This document shows, piece after piece, positions 7,225 to 14,092 of a stretch of 15,600 bases of DNA (positions are counted from its first letter, which is position 1; every line of letters begins with the position of its first letter). The notes beneath the pieces are model-generated. The model ran no database searches. It was not told the DNA's origin and saw only the letters and a program-made list of their open reading frames with translations. Where the stretch lies: contig JAIOTR010000170.1 of the NCBI GenBank assembly GCA_021106665.1, positions 1 through 15,600 on the forward strand. Direction: 5' to 3'. The position numbers were made by a program, and so were the translations under genes. The stretch comes from Bacteroidales bacterium (GTDB taxonomy: Bacteria > Bacteroidota > Bacteroidia > Bacteroidales > JAADJA01).

Positions 7225-8043
7225 TTATTTCTTCACCGCCTTAGTAACAAAATAATCAATCCACCTTTGAGGAAAATTAGCAAGTAAAGAAATTTTATTA
7301 TTTCTGTTGATGCTATAGATTTTTTTTGGCTTTTTTGCAAGAAGTGCCTTTTGTATGAGTTTGGCAACTTTTGCCGGCTCAACCATCTTGCCCACATCAT
7401 TTTGTGCCATCTTAGAAAAAGTCTTGAAATACTTCTCGTATTTACTATTTTTTACAGGATTTGAAACGGATTTCACATTTTCCAACAGATTGGTATTAAT
7501 GGCTCCGGGGCGAATGAGAATGAGTCTAATTCCAAAAAGACCAAGTTCTTGTCGCATGGATATGCTGAAGGCTTCAAGGGCTATTTTAGAGTTTGGATAA
7601 GGATGGAATAAAGTGGGAAGCCTCACACTGTCGCTGCTGATCTGTACCACCCTTCCCTGTTTTTCTTTCAGGTCTTCCAGAAACACGCTTACAGTCAGGA
7701 TGGGTCCGTAAATATTCACTTTTAAGATTTTGTCAAGGAGTTCATCCGATGATTCTGAAACAGGATAAAACATTGAGATACCTGCACTGTTAATGAGGTA
7801 TTTAATTGAAATACCCATTTCGTGTAACTGGCCGCGAACTTTTTTAATTGAGTTTTCAGAACTGACATCCATTGTAAGTCCGATCACCTTATGGTCATCT
7901 TTATAAATATCCTGAATTTCTTCCTGTATATCTGTAGCTATAATGTGATCCAGCTCCGGGAGGTTTTTTGACATCTTAACCAATGCTGATCCCAGTCCTC
8001 CTGCAGCTCCGGTAATAAGGATGGCTGATTTATTTTTTTGCAT
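7225..8043 (-). CDS. SDR family NAD(P)-dependent oxidoreductase (classical)
   Basis: A 272-residue protein of normal SDR length. The cofactor loop TGAAGGLG is at 11-18, D59-V60 binds the adenine ring, NSAG is at 85-88, and N110, S136, Y149 and K153 (YPNSK) form the catalytic tetrad. The sequence after it (RPGAINTNLLENV) fits the substrate-loop region, and the C-terminus is rich in Lys and aromatic residues, suggesting membrane association. It is convergent with the operon ending at 7202, so it is transcribed separately. It is the fourth SDR-superfamily protein in about 7 kb. It is clearly different in sequence from the SDRs at 2872 and 6207, so these are not recent tandem copies. Substrate unknown; an alcohol or keto lipid intermediate is inferred from context only. 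Confidence 0.83.
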   Translation of the reverse strand: MQKNKSAILITGAAGGLGSALVKMSKNLPELDHIIATDIQEEIQDIYKDDHKVIGLTMDVSSENSIKKVRGQLHEMGISIKYLINSAGISMFYPVSESSDELLDKILKVNIYGPILTVSVFLEDLKEKQGRVVQISSDSVRLPTLFHPYPNSKIALEAFSISMRQELGLFGIRLILIRPGAINTNLLENVKSVSNPVKNSKYEKYFKTFSKMAQNDVGKMVEPAKVAKLIQKALLAKKPKKIYSINRNNKISLLANFPQRWIDYFVTKAVKK

Positions 8044-8087
8044 AGTAAAACAAATTTACTTTAAATTTATCATTTGTGATATTACGG

Positions 8088-8104
8088 GCAGATAAGAGAT
8101 CTGC
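8088..8104. repeat. Inverted repeat 1 (GCAGAT-N5-ATCTGC)
   Basis: Perfect 6-bp arms with a 5-base spacer. It sits 45 bases upstream of the minus-strand SDR start and is immediately followed by a second dyad. There is no T-run after it, so it looks more like a protein-binding site or an RNA stem than a terminator. Confidence 0.45.
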
Positions 8105-8105
8105 A

Positions 8106-8120
8106 TGTACGTCAGGTACA
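8106..8120. repeat. Inverted repeat 2 (TGTAC-N5-GTACA)
   Basis: Perfect 5-bp arms with a 5-base spacer, starting one base after inverted repeat 1. The two dyad centres are 17 bases apart and have the same spacer length, an arrangement that could seat two protein dimers. Confidence 0.45.
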
Positions 8121-8129
8121 AACACTCGA

Positions 8130-8141
8130 TTACACTTGTAA
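8130..8141. repeat. Inverted repeat 3 (TTACA-CT-TGTAA)
   Basis: Perfect 5-bp arms around a 2-base centre. Short dyads of this composition occur by chance in AT-rich DNA. It is noted because it is the third dyad within 54 bases. Confidence 0.3.
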
Positions 8142-8423
8142 ATTTATTTTGCATTATGGAATATTTAAATTACTTTTATACTTTATTGAAAATCATGCGT
8201 TATTTTATAACAGTTCTAATTCTTATTTAATGTACTTCTGCTAAAAAGCAAAAATTTACTGCCAGGTTTTTTTATTGTTTTTTTCTGTCAGGATTAAGGA
8301 AGGCTTCTTAACATTTCCGATACACAAATAAAATTAAAATGGATTTATAAAATCGGTTAATCAATGGTTTCAATAATTGACAAATAAAATAATCTGATAA
8401 CAAGTAAACTAATATTAACTCCA

Positions 8424-8597
8424 ATGAATAAAAAGAGTAATAAAATTGTAAACAGAAAACAAACAGTCTTTAAGACACCTAATGTGTCGAAGATGCAGGA
8501 AGTAATCATTGATGGACGAACAAGGATTTATATAGATATCGACGCCGATCCCGAACAAGCTCGTAAGCGTTATTTGGCAAGGTTGGCAGCCAGGTAA
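8424..8597 (+). CDS. Small basic protein of unknown function (57 aa)
   Basis: An ATG at 8424 opens a 57-codon frame ending in TAA. The product is basic and soluble. The N-terminal 20 residues are Lys/Arg/Asn-rich and probably disordered. Then come a strand-turn-strand (MQEVIIDGRTRIYIDIDAD) and an amphipathic helix PEQARKRYLARLAAR. The regular strand-strand-helix pattern and AT-rich flanks outside the frame suggest a real gene. I cannot name its family. It has no close neighbour on the same strand: the LytTR regulator starts 234 bases downstream. A DNA- or RNA-binding or adaptor role would fit the charge, but nothing in the sequence proves it. It could still be spurious. Confidence 0.5.
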   Translation: MNKKSNKIVNRKQTVFKTPNVSKMQEVIIDGRTRIYIDIDADPEQARKRYLARLAAR

Positions 8598-8831
8598 GAA
8601 TTTATATCCGGTTAATTCCATCCACGGCCTTTAAATGTCAGAATCAAATATATTCACCAATTGTGATATGTAGAACAACAGGCGAAAATGGATCTTGACG
8701 TTTTATCGTAACAGATTCTTCCATTACTAAACAAATAAGATGACTGGCTATGTTTTTTTTCACCGACAACCTTTATAATGTTAAATTTTTGTATTTTTAT
8801 CTTAAATTTTGTTTGAAGAGTTAAAATTATC

Positions 8832-9668
8832 ATGCTTAAGTTTCTCAATAAACCTTATCCGTTTAATAATGATTTAAGACACAACACCAAGATCATCTTT
8901 TTTATTAGTATTGGTGTTTTTGTGTTTTTATTTCTTTTTCAGCCTCTTCAGATTGACGAATTGGCAACCCGGGATAAATATTTCCTTGTTTTTGGATTGG
9001 GAGCTATTACCTTTCTGTCATTAAGCCTTAACCTGCTTATCCTTCCCAGTTTGTTCCCCAGAATATTAAATGGATCTTCCTGGAATGTAAAAAAAGAAAT
9101 ACTCTGGGATATATGGATACTTTTTACCGTAAGTGTTGGCTATTTTCTTTATTACAAAGCGCTGGGAATTATGGAATTCGGATTCAGTATGATCGTAACA
9201 TTAATTCTGATAGCCATAGTTCCTATATCCGTCCTCATCGTACTTAACCGGAACCGACTATTACGATCCCACCTGAAATCAGCTAATGAACTTAACATAA
9301 AGTTGAAAGAAAATAAATCAATACCTGACAAGCTCGTACATTTTGTGTCCGATTATCAGAAAGATAACATCTCTATCAAGGTAAGCTTGATCCTGTTTAT
9401 CCGTTCGGCTAATAATTACATTGAATTGTTCTGGAAGGAAAACCAGGATGTAAAGAGCCAGATGGTGAGGTTGAGCCTTACAAAAGCCGAAGACATCCTG
9501 AAAGATGATAAGTTTATTTTCAAATGTCACCGATCCTATATGGTTAATATCAACTACATTGATAAGATTGAAGGCAGTTCGCAGGGTTATCGTTTGTATT
9601 TTGAAAAAGTTGATTTTCCAGTTCCGGTTTCGAAAATTTATGTCCACAAACTAAAAGAGCTTATCTGA
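8832..9668 (+). CDS. Membrane-anchored LytTR-family transcriptional regulator
   Basis: The product has 278 residues. Four hydrophobic helices at about 20-37, 49-72, 90-108 and 113-138 form a membrane module. A short linker (about 140-178) follows, then a LytTR DNA-binding domain at about 180-278. LytTR marks are FIRSANNYIELFW, the Leu-rich segment before FIFKCHRSYMVNINYI (about 228-243), and the terminal FPVPVSKIYVHKLKEL. There is no receiver domain, so the protein is not a classical response regulator. Membrane-LytTR proteins of this kind are common in Bacteroidota and are thought to sense a signal in the membrane directly. No sensor kinase is adjacent. Targets cannot be read here; the nitronate-monooxygenase-family gene 154 bases downstream is a candidate, as are the dyads at 8088-8141. 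Confidence 0.85.
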   Translation: MLKFLNKPYPFNNDLRHNTKIIFFISIGVFVFLFLFQPLQIDELATRDKYFLVFGLGAITFLSLSLNLLILPSLFPRILNGSSWNVKKEILWDIWILFTVSVGYFLYYKALGIMEFGFSMIVTLILIAIVPISVLIVLNRNRLLRSHLKSANELNIKLKENKSIPDKLVHFVSDYQKDNISIKVSLILFIRSANNYIELFWKENQDVKSQMVRLSLTKAEDILKDDKFIFKCHRSYMVNINYIDKIEGSSQGYRLYFEKVDFPVPVSKIYVHKLKELI

Positions 9669-9765
9669 TGTTCACACCGGGATAAATTTATTGGCACCTG
9701 TATTCGCTATTTTCGTACCTAAAAATTCATTTCATAACTAATTCCTTTGCGTTCATCCCTATTAA

Positions 9766-9773
9766 TAAATTTG
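9766..9773 (+). promoter_or_regulatory. Candidate -7 box 1 upstream of nitronate monooxygenase gene
   Basis: TAAATTTG is an exact TAnnTTTG match, 50 bases before the ATG at 9823. TTTG at 9746-9749 lies 16 bases upstream, one base short of the usual 17-23 spacing for the -33 element. Confidence 0.35.
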
Positions 9774-9788
9774 AGTATCTCTCCTTCC

Positions 9789-9796
9789 TAATTTTG
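9789..9796 (+). promoter_or_regulatory. Candidate -7 box 2 upstream of nitronate monooxygenase gene
   Basis: TAATTTTG is a second exact TAnnTTTG match, ending 27 bases before the ATG. The TTG inside box 1 (9771-9773) lies 15 bases upstream, a short spacing. One of the two boxes is probably used; the sequence does not say which. Confidence 0.35.
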
Positions 9797-9822
9797 TCGT
9801 TTCAATGTAAAAAAAGTTCTAT

Positions 9823-10965
9823 ATGCAATCATTAAATATCGGAGACTTAAAAGTGAAGCTGCCAATTGTGCAGGGAGGAATGGGAGTGGCTGTTTCATTA
9901 TCGGGGCTGGCATCGGCTGTAGCCAATGAAGGAGGTATTGGCGTGATATCGGCAGCAGCAATTGGAATGACCGATCCGGGCTATATGAAAAAGTTTCATG
10001 AAGCCAATAAACGTGCCTTGCGTAGAGAGATCAGGGAAGCAAAAAGCAAGACCAATGGCGTATTGGGTGTAAACATTATGATGGCCTTGACAGATCATGA
10101 GGAACTCATTCGTGTTTCGATAGAAGAAAAGATAGATGTTATATTTATAGGCGCCGGATTGCCGCTTAAAATTCCTAAGATTGTCGCTGAAGCAGGGCTT
10201 AATGGCCATCGTACCAAACTCGTCCCAAAAGTATCTTCGGCAAAAGCAGCTAACCTGATTTTCCGTTACTGGGCATCCAAATATAATTTTGTGCCAGATG
10301 CAGTGGTGGTGGAAGGACCCATGGCAGGCGGACATCTTGGCTTTAAAAAAGAAAACCTTACAGGAAATATGGTTCCGCTTCGCATACTTGTGGAAGAAAC
10401 GGTGAAGACAATTCGTCCGTTTGAAAAGGCATTTGGGAAGACGATACCAGTGATAGCCGGAGGTGGGTTGCATACCGGGAAAGATATTTATGAGATTATG
10501 CAAGCGGGGGCAAAGGGTGTCAAGATTGGAACCCGCTTTGTGACCACACACGAATGTGATGCTTCATTGGAATATAAAGAAAGTTACCTTGCAGCAGGCA
10601 GGGAAGATATTGTCATCATTGACAGTCCGGTGGGTTTGCCGGGAAGGGTAGTGAAAAACAAATTTGTTCAACAGATCATGGATGGAGAAGCAAAACCATT
10701 TAAATGTCCATGGAAATGCCTTTCCTCATGCAATTACAAGGAGGCTCCATTCTGCATTGCAAAGGCCTTATACAATTCGGCAATAGGCAAAATGGACGAA
10801 GGTTTTGCCTTTGCAGGATCCAATGCTTATCTGGCCACTGAGATCAATCATGTATCGGATGTAATCACCGACCTGGTTGCCGGGTTTAAGCATGAATCTT
10901 TTCTGCGACAGTTGTCGGCTATTCGTCCTGTTAAAGCACGTTTACAACACCGTATTGCTGTGTAA
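9823..10965 (+). CDS. Nitronate monooxygenase family FMN-dependent oxidoreductase
   Basis: A 380-residue TIM-barrel flavoprotein. FMN-binding motifs are in order: PIVQGGMGV at 14-22, GVNIM near 82, GPMAGGHLG at 165-173 with the conserved active-site His171, IPVIAGGGL at 208-216, and GVKIGTRF at 232-239. Family members oxidise alkyl nitronates with oxygen, or act as enoyl/acyl reductase-type flavoenzymes, so the true substrate is open. Near the C-terminus four cysteines (C295, C299, C303, C311) are followed by a conserved-looking GFAFAGSNAY segment. This arrangement resembles a subgroup common in anaerobes and could bind a metal or Fe-S cluster, which is not a feature of the well-studied aerobic enzymes. 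The gene stands alone, with two candidate -7 boxes upstream, and is convergent with the lipoprotein gene ending at 10996. Confidence 0.85.
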   Translation: MQSLNIGDLKVKLPIVQGGMGVAVSLSGLASAVANEGGIGVISAAAIGMTDPGYMKKFHEANKRALRREIREAKSKTNGVLGVNIMMALTDHEELIRVSIEEKIDVIFIGAGLPLKIPKIVAEAGLNGHRTKLVPKVSSAKAANLIFRYWASKYNFVPDAVVVEGPMAGGHLGFKKENLTGNMVPLRILVEETVKTIRPFEKAFGKTIPVIAGGGLHTGKDIYEIMQAGAKGVKIGTRFVTTHECDASLEYKESYLAAGREDIVIIDSPVGLPGRVVKNKFVQQIMDGEAKPFKCPWKCLSSCNYKEAPFCIAKALYNSAIGKMDEGFAFAGSNAYLATEINHVSDVITDLVAGFKHESFLRQLSAIRPVKARLQHRIAV

Positions 10966-10995
10966 TGTAGTCGGTTATTGGTTAACAGTAATAAC

Positions 10996-11631
10996 TTACC
11001 TGATATCCCCCAATCGTACATTCCATATTTTCAGCGTATCGGCACCAAATATCTTCTCTTCTTTGTTAATGTAAATATCAGCGGTTCTATCCATGGTGTT
11101 CATTGATTTATTTGATTGGGCAGACCCGGTGAAGACTTGTGAAAACTTCAATGACCCTGCATAGGTTGTATTTCCCGTCCGGTGAAGCGGTTCATTTACA
11201 ACAATGGATTTAATTGAAAAGGGTGGAAGTAGCTGTTTATTTTTTAATCCTAATTGTATGAGACGGCGAACATTTATTTTTCCGGAAGGATCATCTTTAT
11301 GCTGAACAAGTTGTAAAGTAACATTTTCCGAAAGGAAGGTATTTTGAATCATCTCGCCTGCTTTTTCCCTGAAAGACTCATCAAGTGAGGTGTCGGTAAT
11401 GATATGAAGATAATCCACAAAGTCGGTAAGTTTTTGTTTTGCGGTTATTTCATAAGCAAATAAATAAGCTTCAGTCAGATACTCTGTTTCAAATTCAGTA
11501 CGTATTTCGTTCCTGGTTTCATTCAGAACTGCCTCCTCATGCATGACAATAGCTTGTTCATCTACGCAGGATGGTGCGTAAATTACAAACAGAACAAGAA
11601 TAATGACTGATATTTTTAAATGTTTACTCAT
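10996..11631 (-). CDS. Putative lipoprotein of unknown function
   Basis: The product has 211 residues. A basic, hydrophobic N-terminus (MSKHLKISVIILVLFVIYAP) leads to a lipobox ending APSC with C22 as the lipidation site, so the protein should sit in the outer or inner membrane facing the periplasm. The rest is mixed: Glu-rich helices at about 24-110, then beta-rich sequence at 160-205. No known domain is recognised. The ATG follows the stop of the upstream membrane-protein gene with no base between (TAGATG), which strongly suggests co-translation and a shared function. It ends 30 bases from the convergent nitronate-monooxygenase-family gene. Confidence 0.75.
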   Translation of the reverse strand: MSKHLKISVIILVLFVIYAPSCVDEQAIVMHEEAVLNETRNEIRTEFETEYLTEAYLFAYEITAKQKLTDFVDYLHIITDTSLDESFREKAGEMIQNTFLSENVTLQLVQHKDDPSGKINVRRLIQLGLKNKQLLPPFSIKSIVVNEPLHRTGNTTYAGSLKFSQVFTGSAQSNKSMNTMDRTADIYINKEEKIFGADTLKIWNVRLGDIR

Positions 11632-12564
11632 CTATTTTTTCTTGTTAATTCTAAACCTTAGAACCATGATTTTATCATCTTTGAATTTGGTATCTAAAAT
11701 TTCAATATGCTTAAGGCTGCCGGTCGGCATCGTCAACTTATCTATAAATTCCTCTTTATTATACAATTCCATTCCCCGTGCATTTGCATCATTAAGTACT
11801 TGATAGATAATGGCTGCATCATCGAAGATATTTGTCAGGTAACTTCTCCTTTTTTGCCAGTCGTTCACATCCATCACTGAGAAGTAATGGATGATCAGCG
11901 CATAATCGTTGGCCTGCAGGCTAATCTTTTGGTTTGTTTCAAATTTTTTCAGGATACGGGTTATCGTGTCGGTTTTGTAATAGGGTGCACTCACGACCAT
12001 TTTAAGGATGCTTTCATCTGTTTTCAAAACAAAACCTCCGCTTGTATCGCTAAAGTAATCCGTTGGAGATTCATCTTCAGATAAAACTTTAATCTCTACC
12101 TGATTGCCGGTAATGGTTTCCTTTGTATAGGTATCGTAGAAAGTGAATTTATATTCCCTGGTACTAAAATGTTTAAAAAGGAGAAACAGCATTGCCATAA
12201 CAAGGATAACGAGGAGAGGTAGAACAATAAACACACGGTTTGCTTTTGTTATGAGTTTGCCCCGGGGTAATTGCGTATTGTTTTCATGCACAAAATCATC
12301 CCAATTGGCATAACCCACATATTTGCTCAACAGATTCAAAACATCAATCCTGGGTAGCGATTCGCTTTCAGATTTAATATGATTGTAAAACCATTTTTCG
12401 CTGATGTGGGCATTTACTTTTATCAACAGTTCTTCCTGGAAATCGGTAATCTCCTGCCCCTTCCAATCGGAAATTGAAGGATTGATACCGGGATAAGTCT
12501 GTTTCATGGTGGCCATGATATTTTGCTTTAGCAACTCAAAATGATATTTATTTACGTTGTGCAA
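11632..12564 (-). CDS. Single-pass membrane protein with cytosolic N-terminal domain, unknown function
   Basis: The product has up to 310 residues. The start is uncertain: a TTG at 12564 gives the full length, while the first ATG is at 12516 (294 residues). I lean to the longer form because YHFELLKQNI continues the helical N-terminal domain naturally. Residues 1-108 form a soluble domain with the motifs WKGQEITDFQEEL, ISEKWFYNHIK and LLSKYVGYANWDDF, a pattern I associate with uncharacterised Bacteroidota proteins. A basic stretch (RGKLITKANR) and one transmembrane helix at about 110-131 follow, leaving the N-terminus in the cytosol and about 180 residues in the periplasm. The first periplasmic segment (about 138-200) looks like a transthyretin/carboxypeptidase-regulatory beta domain. 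Together with the abutting lipoprotein it may form an envelope sensing pair. Function unknown. Confidence 0.75.
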   Translation of the reverse strand: MHNVNKYHFELLKQNIMATMKQTYPGINPSISDWKGQEITDFQEELLIKVNAHISEKWFYNHIKSESESLPRIDVLNLLSKYVGYANWDDFVHENNTQLPRGKLITKANRVFIVLPLLVILVMAMLFLLFKHFSTREYKFTFYDTYTKETITGNQVEIKVLSEDESPTDYFSDTSGGFVLKTDESILKMVVSAPYYKTDTITRILKKFETNQKISLQANDYALIIHYFSVMDVNDWQKRRSYLTNIFDDAAIIYQVLNDANARGMELYNKEEFIDKLTMPTGSLKHIEILDTKFKDDKIMVLRFRINKKK

Positions 12565-12600
12565 AACTGGTTAATTATTTAAGTTCTTGAAAGTAAAATT

Positions 12601-12631
12601 CTTGTAAAACAATTTGCAAACATTTTACAAG
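12601..12631. repeat. Inverted repeat with inner palindrome in a divergent intergenic region
   Basis: CTTGTAAAA (12601-12609) and TTTTACAAG (12623-12631) are perfect 9-bp arms around 13 bases. Inside them is the 8-base palindrome TTTGCAAA (12613-12620). The element lies 37 bases upstream of the TTG start of the membrane-protein gene and 151 bases upstream of the TPR lipoprotein gene. It has no T-tract, so an operator is more likely than a terminator. Confidence 0.5.
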
Positions 12632-12692
12632 AGAAATTCAATCCATCATATAGCCATCATCCTAATTTTATCCCGGAAAATCAAATTAATAA

Positions 12693-12700
12693 CAAAAATA
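12693..12700 (-). promoter_or_regulatory. Candidate -7 box for the membrane protein-lipoprotein pair
   Basis: It reads TATTTTTG on the minus strand, an exact TAnnTTTG match without a clear -33 partner. If used, transcription would start near 12687 and run through the inverted repeat at 12601-12631, placing that dyad in the leader RNA. Confidence 0.3.
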
Positions 12701-12781
12701 GGAAATTATTCCGGTTCACTTAAGAAACTAAAATCTTTAGATAATTGAGAAATTATTAATAACCATTAAAAATGTTATATC

Positions 12782-13894
12782 ATGAAAAAAGGAAACTTTA
12801 ATCAAAAATTCAACCTGGTACCGATGGGTATCTTTTTCGCACTGATCTTTGCCGGAATCACCTCTTGCACAGGTCAAAAAACCAATGACAGAGTATATGA
12901 AGCATACGAGCTGAGGATAAACGGACATGCTGATTCCGCTCAAGTATTGCTTCAACAATTTACCAACGAGAACCCGGAAAATGCCCTGGCCTGGTATGAG
13001 TTGTGCAGAACCACTCAGCAGATTGGAATGTCTAATCCACGAGAGATAAAGGAATCGTTGGATGATGCCTTGAAATACATCAACCTGGCCGTTGAAAATG
13101 ATCCGGCGAATGCCTGGTTCCTTTCGTATAAAGGCGGCATTGAAACTTTATATTTTTATATGGCACTGCAAATGGGTAGCGAAAATGCAGGAGAATATCT
13201 GGATAAATTTGAGAGCACTTACAATTCGGTTTTTCAATTAGACCCATCCTATTACGAAAACAAGCTGACCCTGGTAGAGTTTTTTGGCGGATTGCCGGCT
13301 GAAATGGGAGGCGATCCTGAAAAAGCAGAAAAATATGCCGGCGAACTTGAAGTAGCTGATGTTATTGCTGGTGCGAAAGCCAGGGAGTTACTCATGTCCG
13401 AGGATGCAGACTATGTAGCATTTTGGGAAGGTATAATAGACACGAATCCCGAAAACGCGGATGCAATTCAGGCTTTGGGACGAGTGTATTTATTTGAAGA
13501 AAATTTTGACAAAGGGAGTGAATACTATCAGAAAGCCATCGATCTTGATCCATCAAAGAATGCGCTTTACTTAGATTTGGGTAGATATCACCTGATGGTG
13601 GCAATGCAAAATCCAGCATTACTTGATTCAGTAGCTCCATTAATTGATGAGCAATTTCAAAAATATCTTAACTCCACTCCAGAACCAATCAAACCAATGA
13701 AAGCCTGGGTATATAGAAAACTGGCTACCATAAATAAGAGGACAGGAAATACAGAGTTAGGAGAAAAATATATAAACATGGCGAATGAACTGGATCCATT
13801 TCATACACCGAAAACCGGAACACCAGGTAAGGCTATTTACAGTCCGCCAGATGTCATTGTACATGAGCAGGGATATTATCTTTCACCATTCTGA
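12782..13894 (+). CDS. TPR-repeat lipoprotein
   Basis: A 370-residue protein with a lipoprotein signal: basic start, hydrophobic core to about 25, and the lipobox ITSC with C29 as lipidation site. The mature part is built of tetratricopeptide-type helix pairs at about 36-70, 86-110, 140-190 (AEMGGDPEKAEKY), 224-257 (ALGRVYLFEENFDKGSEYY, then KAIDLDP) and 307-340. TPRs bind other proteins, so this is a likely periplasmic or outer-membrane scaffold; no enzymatic motif is seen. The last 30 residues (PGKAIYSPPDVIVHEQGYYLSPF region) are proline- and tyrosine-rich. It is transcribed alone, divergent from the membrane protein-lipoprotein pair across a 217-base region that carries the inverted repeat. 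Confidence 0.8.
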   Translation: MKKGNFNQKFNLVPMGIFFALIFAGITSCTGQKTNDRVYEAYELRINGHADSAQVLLQQFTNENPENALAWYELCRTTQQIGMSNPREIKESLDDALKYINLAVENDPANAWFLSYKGGIETLYFYMALQMGSENAGEYLDKFESTYNSVFQLDPSYYENKLTLVEFFGGLPAEMGGDPEKAEKYAGELEVADVIAGAKARELLMSEDADYVAFWEGIIDTNPENADAIQALGRVYLFEENFDKGSEYYQKAIDLDPSKNALYLDLGRYHLMVAMQNPALLDSVAPLIDEQFQKYLNSTPEPIKPMKAWVYRKLATINKRTGNTELGEKYINMANELDPFHTPKTGTPGKAIYSPPDVIVHEQGYYLSPF

Positions 13895-13896
13895 TT

Positions 13897-13914
13897 AACC
13901 GATTTCCGGTTTTT
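13897..13914 (+). terminator. Weak candidate rho-independent terminator after the TPR lipoprotein gene
   Basis: AACCG (13897-13901) and CGGTT (13907-13911) form a 5-bp stem with a 5-base loop, followed directly by three more T. It begins three bases after the stop codon. The stem is short, so the call is weak. Confidence 0.35.
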
Positions 13915-14092
13915 GACGGGAATTTAATAAAAGTTGCTTTCTCTGACTCTTTGTGTATTATTATTAACTTTAAACCATAATCTAATAGTTCATTTTAAAC
14001 AGTTATACTATTAAAAAAAATGTTATGAAATAGCTATGAGAAAAAACTTCATAAAAACCGAAATCTATTATTAACACATAAATAACTAAAAC

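Larger units (their letters stand above)
8044..8423. other. 380-base intergenic region with dyad elements
   Basis: The stretch between the SDR and the microprotein gene is very AT-rich and holds no convincing gene longer than about 25 codons. It contains three inverted repeats (listed separately) between 8088 and 8141. It also has a T-rich tract at about 8266-8284 framed by two near-identical octamers (CTGCCAGG-like and CTGTCAGG). A TAnnTTTG match on the minus strand (8051-8058) lies too close to the SDR start to leave more than a 2-3-base leader. Confidence 0.5.

Noticed and set aside
8051..8058. Exact TAnnTTTG match on the minus strand upstream of the SDR starting at 8043
   Set aside because: It would leave a leader of only 2-3 bases and has no -33 partner, so it is probably a chance match.
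8156..8230. 24-codon hydrophobic frame (begins MEYLNYFYTL) in the intergenic region
   Set aside because: It could be a tiny membrane peptide, but AT-rich DNA gives such frames by chance; there is no exact promoter box or other support.
8654..8848. 64-codon minus-strand frame overlapping the LytTR start
   Set aside because: No domain pattern; it starts inside the LytTR coding region and runs through AT-rich promoter DNA.
9898..10551. Long antisense frame (217 codons) inside the nitronate-monooxygenase-family gene
   Set aside because: The opposite strand encodes a protein with all FMN motifs in order, whereas this product has no recognisable domain and an odd Cys/His/Tyr-rich composition. It is a shadow of codon bias.
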